This document shows positions 1-11,100 of a stretch of 64,000 bases of DNA, one piece after another. The notes under the pieces are model-generated. The model did no database searches and had not been told where the DNA came from. It saw only the letters and a list, made by a program, of their open reading frames with translations. The translations under genes and the position numbers were made by a program. Position 1 is the stretch's first letter. Each line of letters begins with the position of its first letter. Origin of the DNA: Sphagnum magellanicum (taxonomy: Eukaryota > Streptophyta > Sphagnopsida > Sphagnales > Sphagnaceae). The stretch spans positions 15,830,501 to 15,894,500 of the forward strand of contig CM038908.1 in the NCBI GenBank assembly GCA_021904315.1, given 5' to 3'.

Positions 1-722
1 TTGAAGGAGGTGCATGGGTTGGTGGCTGAAAAGTCCAAACCTGGGAGGCCTTCAACTGTTGCAGGAGGTCCTCGACATCAGGACCATGCCAAGATGAATG
101 CTCGCATCTTGGGAAATGCGATGGCTGTGCAGAGGCGGAACGATCAAAAGGTGGCTAGTCGCGCTCGTGCCAAAGCACAACGCGAATGGGAAAACCTGGT
201 AGCTATTGCAAAACAGTGTCCACCATTCCCAAAACCAGGTTTGGTGAAATTAGCTTCAGAGAAACTTTTGAAAGTGTTGGGGCTTACTGCTTGGGGTGTG
301 GGCAGTGTGCCTCGAGATGCAACATCGCGAATGGAGAAAGATGAAGACTTACAAAGGATTATTCGATCCACCCGTTGCGCATATGCACGGCAACTCAAGA
401 CGGCATGGGATGCCAAATATTGGGATCGAGAGTCCAATAAAACAAGTCGGAGAAAACAGTTGGCAGCTGTTTTGGATTTTCATGAATCTAGAATGATTCA
501 TGGAAGGTAAGAAACAATCATAAGCAATGTTTATTGTTTTTTTATTGCATTTCATCCAAGGTGTGTTAGGGTTTAACTTGGTGGTTTTTGGGTGTTTATA
601 GGGTTCAGGGCCAAACACAGGAAGAGTTTGTGGCAACTGCAGTTCAAGTGGAAATGCAACGTCGGCATTTATACACTGCTCGTCATGCAACAAAGGCTGC
701 AAATGCAACTGTTGCGTACTGA
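1..722 (+). CDS. Unrecognised protein, 3' end of a two-exon gene (5' truncated by window)
   Basis: An open frame runs from base 1 to 506, where a GT donor (GGAAG|GTAAGA) opens a 95-base intron ending in TTTATAG at 601. Splicing joins the split Arg codon and continues in frame for 39 codons to a TGA at 720-722, so the two-exon model is well supported. No ATG starts the visible frame (it begins with TTG), so the true start probably lies upstream of the window. The visible 208 residues are basic, Arg/Lys/Ala-rich and predicted helical, with a proline-rich KQCPPFPKPG stretch near residue 72 and an Ala/Thr-rich tail. I see no signal peptide, membrane segment or catalytic signature and do not recognise the family. 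It could be a host gene or a domesticated or old transposon protein. No neighbour informs its role; repeats begin about 300 bases downstream. Confidence 0.55.
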
Positions 723-1075
723 GCTAAACACGGGATTGTAGATTGCTAGACACTGATATGGGTTAGGGTTTAGGGTTATACAGTTAGTTAGGTTTTATAG
801 CCCTTTTACTTTTTGGACTACCCAATATAATAGCATCTTCTATTCACACTTGTTTTATGGTATATGGTTAAGCATATGTCTTCTTTGTCATAATTTTTTT
901 AGTACTTGAGATGTAAGAATCAAACCAAAGATCAAAATGAACATTGTGCAATACTTACATCTAATATAATAGCACTCACATCACTTGAAGAGTTTCAAAA
1001 CAATATACACATTTTTAACATATAAAATACCTACATCATTTTCTATTATAAATCTCATAAGGAGATTTTCAAATA
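723..1075. other. AT-rich 3' flank without a gene
   Basis: This stretch follows the stop codon of the first gene. It contains a short telomere-like run (GGGTTAGGGTTTAGGG near 760) and AT-rich sequence that may include the 3' untranslated region. I see no further coding sequence here. Confidence 0.4.
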
Positions 1076-1450
1076 TGCAATACCCACATATACGTCCTAA
1101 AATAGTCACAGGCATATTACATTCAGTGCAATACCCGCATCTAAGTCCCATAATAGTCGTTGCAATTTTTGGCATCCCTTGCAATACCCGCATCTAAGTC
1201 CCATAATAGTCGCTGGTATTTTTTGCATCTCTTGCAATACCCGCATATGGGCCACCCATAGTTGTTGACATTCGTCATTCGTTGCAATACCCGCATATGG
1301 GTCCATGGTTTTCGTTGGGTTTTATAACATTTCTTGCAATACCCGCATATAGTTTCCATAATAGTCACTGGTTTTTTTTGTGTCTCTTGCAATACCCGCA
1401 TATAGGTCCCATAATAGTTGCTGGTTTTTTTCATTCTTTGCAAAACTTAC
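1076..1450. repeat. 52-bp minisatellite with TGCAATACCCGCAT core
   Basis: The word TGCAATACCCGCAT, or a close variant, starts at about 1076, 1127, 1180, 1233, 1283, 1335 and 1388, with a decayed copy at 1439, giving spacings of 50 to 53 bases. The rest of each unit reads roughly as a TAGGTCCCATAATAGTCGCTGG segment followed by a T-rich stretch. Open frames across it exist only because the period rarely creates stops and are not genes. Confidence 0.9.
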
Positions 1451-1573
1451 ATTTTGTCATAAAATTAATTTAGAATAATAATTAATTTAGGTATATAAAA
1501 AGACATATTTTGGGTATCCATAGCACTTATTTGTTATTTTGAAATGACATTACATGCGAGTTTTGCATTCATG

Positions 1574-1606
1574 GTTTAGGGTTTAGGGTTTAGGGTTAGG
1601 TTTTCA
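1574..1606 (+). repeat. Interstitial TTTAGGG telomere-type repeat
   Basis: Three to four consecutive copies of the plant telomere word TTTAGGG/TTAGGG are present. The run is too short to be a chromosome end and reads as an interstitial remnant. Confidence 0.75.
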
Positions 1607-2132
1607 CATAAGGTTTGCTTCTTACCTTTGTGTGATAACTCCAACCTAATTTTCCTAATCTCTTTGAAGAAAATATATAATAAGATTGTATTAGGTCCCA
1701 TATGTTTAAACCCAAAAAATTTCCCCCCAATTGAATATAAAATATTTTTGATAGTACATGAATTATCAACAAATTTTGACATATAATTAAATAATTAATA
1801 GACCATTATTTCAGATAATTTAAATGATTAATTATCAAAAATTAGATAATCATTTATTTATTTGGAATAATTAACTATTCATTTGGCTTAACTTCATTTA
1901 TTTGGATAATAAAAAGTTGGATCTAAAAATCAGATTAACTTTAATATATTTTTATTTTAATAAGTGATTAAAATCACTATTTAAGATAACTATTCCATGT
2001 TATAGATTGCATGTTCAGCTTTTTCATGAAAAATTCATACACCAAAATAAATTTGATCACAATTGCCATTATACTATTTGTTCCACAAACAATACAATTT
2101 TTTTTCAAATTCATGAAACAAAATAAGAATCA

Positions 2133-2215
2133 TGGGTTTAGGGTTTAGGGTTTTAGGGTTTTTTAGGTTTAGGGTTTAGGGTTTAGGGTAAACCTTAAAC
2201 CCTAAACTCCTAATC
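2133..2215. repeat. Interstitial telomere-type repeat with an inverted junction
   Basis: About eight TTTAGGG-type words lie on the plus strand. They are followed directly by the opposite orientation (AAACCTTAAACCCTAAAC, about 2190-2208), so the block reads head to head. Confidence 0.75.
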
Positions 2216-2271
2216 AACAACCCCAGCCTCACACCTTTGTTAACATATTATTTTGAAATTAATTAATTATT

Positions 2272-2470
2272 TTAGAATGACCCAAAATGTAGATATTACA
2301 TTTAGGGTAGGATCTTCATTTAAAGAAGCTTAAACCCCACAACTGTATTTTTATAGTGGCCCAAAATGCAGGTATTGCATGTAAGGTAGGATTTTCACTT
2401 AAAGAGGGCTTAAACCCCCCATGCGTACTTTCGAGGTGACCCAAAATGCAGGTATTACATTTAGGGTTCA
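2272..2470. repeat. Three diverged copies of the 80-bp ATGCAGGTATTGCATTTAGGG repeat
   Basis: Units contain CCCAAAATGCAGGTATTGCA, a TTTAGGG-like word, a GATCTTCA segment and ACCCC-CATGCGTACTTTCG. This is the same unit as the better preserved array at 3431-3870. Confidence 0.75.
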
Positions 2471-3430
2471 GTTTATATCATTATTTATATATTAAGTGTT
2501 ATGAATAACAATATATTTGGACCAATATTTAAACCAATATTATACATCATGAAAAATAAAGTTTACATAAGGACTTCTGTTATATATGTATAAAATATAA
2601 AATATTTTTGACCCACTATATGAATATATTAACCAACTATATATCAAAAAAATAAAAATAAAAATTTCAATTAAACATAGGATTAATATATGGGAGAGAT
2701 CATTTTTATTATTATGTGAAATAGAAAAGAAGAAAGTAAATAATTACGTGCTTTGAATTTTTTTTAAATATAATTTAAAATCTTGTTAAATTAAAGACTT
2801 TATAGTTATGTTTTTAGTATGAATATACAACTTTAAAAGGGGAAAAAAAATATGAACATCTTTGAAAAATATTTAAGTTTGAACTTTTTATTTTTTGATC
2901 TTGACAAACTCCGTATTACATTTAGGGTTGGGTTTTCATATAAGGTTTGTTTTTTACCTTTGTGCGATCACAAAATTTGTCATATAATTAAATAATTAAT
3001 AGACCATTATTTCAGATAATTTAGATGATTAATTATCAAGAATCATATAATCATTTATTTATTTAAAATAATTAACTAATCATTTGGCTTAAATTTATTT
3101 ACTTGAAAATAAAAAGTTGGATTTAATCAGATTAATTAATTTGATATTTGATTGATTAACTTTAGTATATTTTTGTTTTAATAAGTTATTGAAATCACTA
3201 TTTAAGATAATTATTCCATGTTATAGATTGCAAGTTCAACTTTTTCATGAAAAATTTTTACACCAAAATAAGCTTGATCACAATTGTCATTGTATTATTT
3301 GTTCCACAAACAATAGAACCTCTTTTAAAATTCATGAAAAAAAATAAGAATCATGGATTCCTAATCAACAACCCCAACCTCCATACACACTTTTGTTAAC
3401 ATATGATTTTGAAATTAATTAATTATTTTA
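2471..3430. other. AT-rich spacer, no gene; partial duplication of 1600-2120
   Basis: The stretch from about 2920 to 3400 repeats, with changes, the sequence at about 1600-2130. Shared segments include TTAGATGATTAATTATCAA, CATTTGGCTTAA and ACAATTG...TTGTTCCACAAACAATA. It is therefore an old segmental copy within the same subtelomere-like block. No coding sequence is seen. Confidence 0.6.
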
Positions 3431-3870
3431 GAGTGACCCAAAATGCAGGTATTGCATTTAGGGTAGGATCTTCATATAAAAAACCCTAAACCCACATGCG
3501 TACTTTTGGAGTGACCTTAAATGCAGGTATTGCATTTAGGGTGGGATCTTCATATAAAGAAACCCTAAACCCCACATGCGTACTTTCGGAGTGACCCTAA
3601 ATGCAGGTATTGCATTTAGGGTGGGATCTTCATATAAAGAAACCCTAAACCCCACATGCGTACTTTCGGAGTGACCCCAAATGCGGTATTGCATTTAGGG
3701 TGGGATCTTCATATAAAGAACCCTAAACCCCACATGCGTACTTTCGGAGTGACCCTAAATGTAGGTATTGCATTTAGGGTAAGATCTTCATATAAAGAAA
3801 GCTTAAACCCTACATGCGTCCTTTCGAAGTGACCCAAAGTGCAGGTATTGCATTTAGGGTTGGGTTATTT
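3431..3870. repeat. 80-bp minisatellite with telomere-like word
   Basis: Copies of GCAGGTATTGCATTTAGGGT begin at about 3445, 3523, 3603, 3683, 3761 and 3841, with spacing 78 to 80. Each unit carries ATGCAGGTATTGCA, TTTAGGGT, GATCTTCATATAAAGAAA, CCCTAAACCCCACATGCG and TACTTTCGGAGTGACCC. Neighbouring units in the middle of the array are nearly identical, so amplification there looks recent. Confidence 0.92.
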
Positions 3871-3994
3871 CAAAGTGACTTTGCATATGCATATTGTGTT
3901 TAGGGCTAGGTCTTCACTTAAAGGTATCCAAACCATTTAGATGGGTTTTTTTGAAACGTGGGTATTACATTTAGGTTTGTTTTTTCATTTCAAC

Positions 3995-4130
3995 TTGAAA
4001 ACCCAAACTTATACTTACCTTTACCAACTAGAATTTTGGGGTTTCGTTGCAATACCTACATCCGTACTTACTTTTACCAACTGGAATTTTGGGGCATAAT
4101 TTCAATACTTACACTTGTACTTACTTTTAC
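3995..4130. repeat. Short array of CAATACCTACATCCGTACTTACTTTTACC units
   Basis: Three units of about 45 to 50 bases share a CTTACTTTTACCAACT segment followed by GGAATTTTGGGG. Two also carry a CAATACCTACA-like core resembling the 52-bp array near 1.1-1.45 kb. Confidence 0.65.
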
Positions 4131-4724
4131 CAAACCCTAACAAAAAAAAATCTTAGTGATATATGCCCTAAACCTAAAAAATTATACAAGCTATACAAAT
4201 CATATAATGCAAAATAAATTAATTTAAAAGAACATAGGAAAAAATTTAAAAACCAAAATTCAAAGGTTTTTAATTATAAATATTTATTAAGTGAAAGAAA
4301 ATACGTTAATCTTTAAAAATAATCAAATAAATTTCATATAAAACCAAAAGAAAAGATATGTGTTTTATCTTTGTGTGATCCTTCTAACCTAATTTTTCCA
4401 CTCTTTTTGAAGAAGATATAAAATGCAATTGTATTACTTCACATATGTGTAAACCCTAAAATTTTCCCCCCAAATTTAGCCTACTCTAGATTAATTACTA
4501 TACATTTGTGAAAAACTTATTAATTAATTTGTGTCTCAACCCTAAACCTAAAAATTCCCCCCCAAATTTAGCTTACTTTAAATTAATTACTATACATTTA
4601 TGAAAAACTTATCAATTAATTTATGTGTCTCAACCCTAAACCTAATGGTTAAGTTAGTAGGGTATGTAATTAATAGAGTAGCTAGGTTAGTAGGGTAGGT
4701 GGTTAGTACAGTAGCTTGGTTAGC

Positions 4725-4915
4725 GGTGTGACCCAAAATGCATTTAGGGTATGATCTTCGTATAAAGATGTTTAAACCTCACATGCGTATTTTCGAAATG
4801 GCCCAAAATGCAGGTATTGCATTTAGGGTAGGATCTTTGTATAAAGAAAGCTTGAACCCCACATGCGTACTTTCGAAATGGCCCAATATGCAGGTATTGC
4901 ATTTAAGGTAGGGTA
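4725..4915. repeat. Three further copies of the 80-bp repeat
   Basis: GACCCAAAATGCA-type starts are followed by TTTAGGGTA, GATCTTYGTATAAAG and CACATGCGTA-TTTCGAAATGGCCC. They are the same family as 3431-3870 but diverged. Confidence 0.75.
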
Positions 4916-4943
4916 TGTAATTAATAGGGTAGCTAGGTTAGTA

Positions 4944-5075
4944 GGGTAGGTGGTGAGTACAGTAGCTAGGTTAGTAGGGTAGGTGATGAGTACAGTAGCT
5001 AGGTTAATAGGGTAGGTGGTAAGTACAGTAGCTAGGTTAGTAGGGTAGGTGGTGAGTGCAGTAGCTAGGTAGAAA
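4944..5075. repeat. 33-bp minisatellite (TAGG-rich)
   Basis: Four units starting with GGGTAGGTGGTGAGTACAGT begin at 4944, 4977, 5010 and 5043, each followed by AGCTAGGTTAGTA. Two less regular units lie at about 4655-4725. Only a few substitutions separate neighbouring units. Confidence 0.9.
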
Positions 5076-5089
5076 AGTGAACAGGGTAG

Positions 5090-8000
5090 CTATGTGTGAG
5101 GTCAGGTCCAGGGAAAAACGAGCAGGAACCAAAAAAAAAAAGTACAATGGTCAGCAGCAAAAAGAAATGGACTGTCATGAACCCCATCCGGCGCCAAATG
5201 AAAAAACGCAACCCATCCAGTGGACAGAACGGCCAACTGGTGCATTGGTGGCTGTTAATTCACTCTGGCCCATTGCTGCTGGAATCTGAACGGCCTAGCA
5301 ATGTGATTGTGTGGTCAGTTGACTACTATGCAAATGGGCCATCTGGTTGGTGAAGATTTTGTGGAGAAAGTTTCCATCTCTGCCTACTTTAGTAATAGGA
5401 CATGGTCAACAAGTCACTGGCTCATCACCAGCAAGCCATGGATTGAGTAGGACAAAGCGAACACCACTTTCTCTGTACCTCTTTGAAAATTCATAACATG
5501 GGTATTATATTTTTTTAGAAACATTTAAATTTCAGAACTTTTTTTTCAATTTAAAAAACTTGTGAAGGAAATCATTGAATCTTCAAGAATATTCTATATG
5601 TCGAAATGAAAATTTCAAATTTAATAAATTATTCAATGGATGGTCATGTGTGTTGAAGCTGCCAAGGTAGTGCAGTACGTCAACAATTTTTTTGCATGGG
5701 TTAGAAATGGTATTGTTGGCAATCAAATCAACTGGTGGTTTGAGAAAGGGTGGCACACCCCACTAGGTACCTGGGCAGCTTAGACACAAGTTTGACATTT
5801 GTTTAATATATGTGACAATTTAATGTGTAATTGCAATTTAAATGTAATATATGCCACAATAAACACCACATATGGTATAATGTAATGTATGAAACCACAA
5901 AGTTTTTTTTATCACACATGTCAAGAACCACAACCTATTGTGTGAGGAAAGCACATTTTGATATAGTGATAATTGCACTTGTGAATCAATTAGGCAAGAC
6001 TTGTTTGTGCCACATCTGAGCACACTTGAGTTTTCAAAAAAGTAGCTGAGAGGATGTATGTCAAAACAATCGACCTGGAATTTACATTAAGGGGAAAAAA
6101 AAGTAAGGCCCTAGCCAAAAACTATATATGTCAAATTGCAGTTGTAGAAAGAGAATTTCATGAAAAATGTAAGGTACTGAACAAATGTTGGATCAGTTCT
6201 GGCCAAACCAAAAACAAACATGATGACAAGAATGAGTGAAATCATAACATTCTGAGTGTCACTTACTCACATAGTATCAGACCATTGGCTTCATCATCAA
6301 CACTATTGACTAGTTGCCATGAGTCCTCCCTCCCCCCTCCAACAAGCTTCCTCAAGAACCTGACAGTTTGTGTCCAATGTGGTCAAGAAATGGGTGTATC
6401 ATTTTCTACTCACCAGTGTCTAATTCGTTTCATGTTAACTCATGAATGTATTAGTTGACAATAAGAGTGGCATCTGTCAGCTTTCTGTGACCTCTCTGTG
6501 TGTGCATCATTGACTAGAATATTGGCTTGGGCATTTCTGCATCACAGGGTTGGATGACAAGCAGCCTGTACTCACAACCACAGCAGCTAGATTGAAATGT
6601 CTTACCTTCCTGGAGGACCACCAATTCCATTATGTACATTTGTATGGATTATATCCAACACTGCATTTGAATGAAGTCTCAGCTCGATTTATGAGAAAAT
6701 ATCAGAGCAGCTCCACCCCTACCCACTATTTGGGCCATGTTTAAATGCTCTATGAATTGGTTATGCTCATATTTTGCACTATTCTTTTTTGTTGTTCTTT
6801 TGCTTTTGGAGATCAAAGAATTTTGTAGAGCTCCACTTGATGCACCCAAGGTTGTTTAGATCGCTCAAAAAGAGAAATATATTCAAATGTTCAATCACCA
6901 ACCTGTGTTCGATGATGGTCATGCTTACCTTACTCTATTATATTTATGTATGTAGTTGTAATGCATATACTTAAACTTTTCTGATTTGGTAGAATGGCTT
7001 CCACCTGAACATGGGAATTGCTTTTCTGGAGTGTGCAGCACACAGAACTTTTGGGTTTGTGGGTCATGACATGACGATGAGAAAAGACCAATGGATTGCA
7101 CTTCACTAGTGATCATGACCCCATTTATATTGTGAATTCAAAGGAGTCAAAACAGCCCATAAGATAGACAACCAGTTTTTCCATCCACAATGAACATTGT
7201 CCCCCAGAGGCCCCCCCCCCACTTTGGAGAATGCTCTTTTTGAAATGGGGTGGGCCATGCTCGCTTCAGGCCTCGGCTAGCCATCGATTGACAACCATCC
7301 CGGAGCCAGGTGTTCTAATAATAAAAAGTCACTACCTATTGACCTTGCGGCCACATGGGTTGGTCCCCAGTACCAGGAACCGTCTCTGGTCCGCTGCTGC
7401 CAAAAGTGAAATCTCCATTGAACTGTTCTGTTGACTGTTCGCTGGTAAACCTCCTGAGTTCGATACATCATCAATGGGCTGATCAGATCAGACGTCAAAC
7501 ATGCCACATTATTATGAGCTGATCGAATAGAGTGCTGGCTTCAATCTCCAGCTTGCTTTGTACTCTTACAAAAGCTTTTGGAAATTTGCTTTTGGAAAGG
7601 TTTTTGCAACAGACAAGATTGTATGGGTCAAAGTTCCATTTTTTTAAAGGTGAAAAATAACCGCAAGGAAACACAATTGTCTAACAAGGGAATATTTTGT
7701 CACAATTTTTTCTCATTTCCAAAAACAATTGTCAAATTGTGATAGAAAATTGGTTTTTTGAGGGAGGAGAGAGTGGTCACATTCATGCCTGCTGGCTACA
7801 CATTTAAGAGTTCTTTATTAAAGACTCATCAATTCCGTTGAAATTTGTCTAGGGATGCTTGTCACTCTAGCTTCATGCAGGAATTGGAAAAAACACAAAA
7901 AACTTGGGTCAAATTGCTAAGTTAGAGCACCTCCAGCTGTTGCAATAAAATGGTCTATACTTGAAAGATTAGATGAAGTCAACATGAAGGGGTGCAAAAA

Positions 8001-8930
8001 TGACCTCAACCCTTGTAAATTTGCATCCAATATTGTGAGTATCATGTCAAAAGGGATTGAATGACCATGACTAACATTGGCTAGTGGGTCACAATGATTG
8101 GCCCACATATTATATTTATATGCTCTCTCAATGTTGATCATTTATAGTTAGTAGTGAGAGGGAGGGATAAACACTTAACACTAAATTTGGATGTGATGTT
8201 TACGTCACCGATAGTGAAACCCTTCTCCCAATATAGTTACAATAATGAAATGAAGAGAATTCATAAGGAGGGTATATCTCCACATGGTCAATCTCAATCT
8301 CTGGGGTGGGTGTGGGTGGTTTTTCCTATATCTATTGCCTGCAATAAGTCTGGATCACCCAATAATGTGCAATGTGAATTTTGCATAAAGTAATCCAAAA
8401 GTTTCCATGTATAAGAATCTGGCTACCTTATTGCTAAGAGCTAGAGTGATCATTGAACATTGTCAAACCTTAACTATAGTTTATTTCACCAAGGTCAACC
8501 CAGCGTTGAGAATTGAGTACACCAACTACCTACTACTCCAAGAAAAGGATGTAAGTTTCCCAAAAAAGGGAGTAGGCTACCTTGGTTGCACTTGGTGCCC
8601 TCTTTTTTTTCCTTTTTTTAAAAGAAGAAAGAGATAGATCCCAAGGCCCACAGAAAGAAAGAGTGGCAAGTCATGTGGACCCCCTTAAGTTACCTGGCTC
8701 CCTCTTGTTACCCTCAAAGATCAGCCTAAACCCAACGGTCAACTCTTACAAAGGTGGCTAACTTTGAGGGATTTAGGGTTTAGCGTCAAAAAAATGTGTA
8801 ATCAGATTCTGCACTTTTGATACGTGTGCATATTGACCTTTGTACTTGAGAGTTTTTTTGTGTAGGGTAATGGCCAAGGAGCGGGGCATTAGTAAAAGAA
8901 GGACCATCCCCACCCAGAGCCTATGTGGTT
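5090..8930. other. About 3.8 kb without a recognisable gene; dispersed repeats
   Basis: Open frames here are short, overlap on both strands and show no protein family features I recognise. What can be seen is diverged copies of sequences found elsewhere in the window: 5230-5275 resembles 21280-21323, 6160-6350 resembles 31715-31905, and 7665-7905 resembles 61435-61715. A C10 homopolymer lies near 7210-7220. A GAGTTCGATAC word near 7457 resembles a tRNA B box, but no tRNA or SINE could be built around it. Confidence 0.5.
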
Positions 8931-9065
8931 TGTATTTCAGTAATGCCCTCTTGCTCCGTGGGCATTGCCCAACGTAAAGCACAGCCAGCTCAAAATTGTA
9001 TTTCAGTAATGGCCTCTTGCTCCGTGGGCATTGCCCAACGTAAAGCACAGCCAGCCAAAATTTTT
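8931..9065. repeat. 66-bp tandem duplication containing GGGCATTGCCC
   Basis: Two nearly identical 66-base units start at 8931 and 8997 (TGTATTTCAGTAATGSCCTC...). Each carries the palindrome-like GGGCATTGCCC followed by AACGTAAAGCACAGCCAG. The same core occurs in the diverged triplicate at 24331-24675. Confidence 0.85.
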
Positions 9066-9310
9066 ATAAAAATGCAAGGCCGAGCATGTCATGAAATGGT
9101 ACACCCACTGTAAAACGATATGATGGACATTCCATTTTGTGACATGCCCATCTTGTAATTACATTTTATGATGTACTCTTCACATACATTGTGAAATTTG
9201 GAGCAATGCTTTTCGTTTGCCCAATTTTATCCCAATTTTTCACAATTCCTTCCAATTTTGGTTTTGGATCTGAGAGGGAAGGCCTGAAGGTTTTCTACAG
9301 TGTTGGGAGG

Positions 9311-10440
9311 TTACATATGTAGGATGAAATGAGGTGGAACAAAATCACAGATGAATAGAAAACCTAATGGATGAAAAGGGATACATGCAGTCCAAATGCA
9401 AAAGGCGACAGAAAAGAGGGTAGTTGATGGATGTTTCTGTTTTTTTGTTGCTATGAGCGTGTGTTTGTTTGATGTACGTAATAGTGTTGGAGGAGTTTGT
9501 GGTGTGCTTTGTGTGAGTAATGTTCAAAGATGGCAAGGAAGTCAAACTTAAGTCAAACTCTTGACTCTGTGTGAGTGATGGTCAATTTGGTTATGGTGGG
9601 ATTGGCAGAAGGGTTGATGCTAGAATCCAGGGACGGACTGCATGGAGGCCACGATAAAAGATAGAGTGTTGCAAGAGCTAAATGCCTTTCTTTTTTCTTT
9701 TGTCCTTTGATTTTGTGTTTTTGGGTGAGATGTTAGTTATATTTGTTTGCTGAAGTTTTGATTAAGTTAATGGTTGATGAAAAGAATGGTTTTTAGCACT
9801 CATTCCAATAGATTTTAACTCCAAATATTCTTCCATTCTGTACTAGAGTTAGAGCTTAGAAGGCAAACAAACTAGTGTGCATGAATAAATATGTAGAGAT
9901 GTTGGAAGTGATGAAGCTGCATTGGGGAAATGATGGCTGGTTTGAGAGAAAATGAGTTTGTGAGTTGTGGGGAATCTAAGGCAATGGTCATTTGGGAAAT
10001 TGAGAACCATTTGTTTGGGAACTTCGGGGATACAATATCAGCAGTTCATTAAGGGGAGAAATTGTGAAATCCATGTTGATGTGGGACTCCATCTTATTTT
10101 TGTCAAAGGCCTAAGTGATATTTGTGGGAGAGCTTTTGTGGGGTTACTGTGTTAATACTAATTTTTTGTAAGATCACGATGGCCTATTGAGAGCGTTCAA
10201 AAAGATTTGATCCAAATGTCTATACAACTTTTCATGCTTAGTAATAGGTGTTGATAGGTAATTTGGGTTCTTAATTTGATTAGTATCGACACATGTTATA
10301 GAAAGTAGGGTTCAACAAAGATTTAGCGGTAAAAGTAGGTATCAAATTCTCAAAGGCAAAATTGTGGTGGATTAATGAGTGATATGTTGTAAAAAGTGCC
10401 AATTGTGTGAATAAAGTTGTAGAGGTTTTATTTTGCCTCC
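9311..10440 (+). repeat. 5' LTR of the Ty3/gypsy element
   Basis: It begins at TTACATATGTAGGATGAAAT and aligns along its whole length with 16610-17726. Shared blocks include GTAGTTGATGGATGTTT, GATTGGCA-AAGG-TTGATGCTAG, CATGAATAAATA-GTAGAGAT and GAGGTTTTAT-TTGCCT. It ends just before the primer-binding site. Exact edges are uncertain by a few bases. Confidence 0.85.
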
Positions 10441-10444
10441 TTTT

Positions 10445-10458
10445 TGGTATTAGAGCAG
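10445..10458 (+). other. Primer-binding site (initiator tRNA-Met type)
   Basis: TGGTATTAGAGCAG differs by one base from the common plant retrotransposon site TGGTATCAGAGC. It sits within 5 bases of the inferred 5' LTR end, which fixes element polarity as plus strand. Confidence 0.8.
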
Positions 10459-10563
10459 TTTTTTCTAGGACTAAAGAAGATTCATTGTGGGTTTGATAAT
10501 GGTGGGGTTTGGTGGTTTTGTAATTAGTGGCACACATAATACAATACAATGGATTGAAACAAA

Positions 10564-10899
10564 ATGGAGGAATTAGATGTAGTTCAAGACAAAGATGAGA
10601 TTCTAGTTGTAAGTGAGTTTGATTTCCCATTCCCAAGGGTTGACATATTATCTAGAGTGGGAATAGTTATCTTACATTTGCAAGGGTTCAAGGTAGTCAA
10701 CATAGTTGGAGTTGATCCAAAGAGGGCACAAATTGGTAATCTTGATGTACATGTATCACATATGGGTTTGTACACAAGGATTCATGTTTGGCTAAAAATT
10801 GGAGATGGAATTGGAAGTTGGACGACTATTGCCCACCAACAAACTAGATACTACTTCTCTACCATTTTTCTTCAACCCCATGAATATGGAATTGCATGA
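10564..10899 (+). CDS. Leader ORF between 5' LTR and gag, unknown function
   Basis: An uninterrupted 111-codon frame with an ATG start lies in the about 650-base leader before gag, whereas every gag-pol frame nearby is broken. Its product is mixed hydrophobic and charged with no motif I recognise. It may be a chance open frame in the untranslated leader, or a small extra ORF captured by the element. It has no detectable relation to gag, whose recognisable sequence begins at about 11101. Confidence 0.3.
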   Translation: MEELDVVQDKDEILVVSEFDFPFPRVDILSRVGIVILHLQGFKVVNIVGVDPKRAQIGNLDVHVSHMGLYTRIHVWLKIGDGIGSWTTIAHQQTRYYFSTIFLQPHEYGIA

Positions 10900-11100
10900 A
10901 AAGATTGACAATATCCCAAGAGTTTGGTGAATTGGGAAAAGATTCTAAAGGGTAGTGGTTCTGGAATTTTGAACATGATGATAAGCTTGAATATGGATTG
11001 CAACAACTTTTTGTTGGATCTTTCTTTGTGATCAATGATGGTCCCAACCAAGATATAAAGTTATACTAAATAGAAGTTTTAGGTTTAGGGTGCTTACAAA

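Noticed and set aside
1076..1450. CRISPR array
   Set aside because: Units repeat along their whole length rather than as short repeats with unique spacers, and the context is a plant nuclear genome.
981..1473. Several overlapping ORFs on both strands
   Set aside because: They are shadows of the 52-bp tandem repeat, whose unit happens to lack stops.
7450..7560. tRNA-derived SINE or tRNA gene
   Set aside because: A GAGTTCGATAC word resembles a B box, but no A box at correct spacing and no cloverleaf could be formed.
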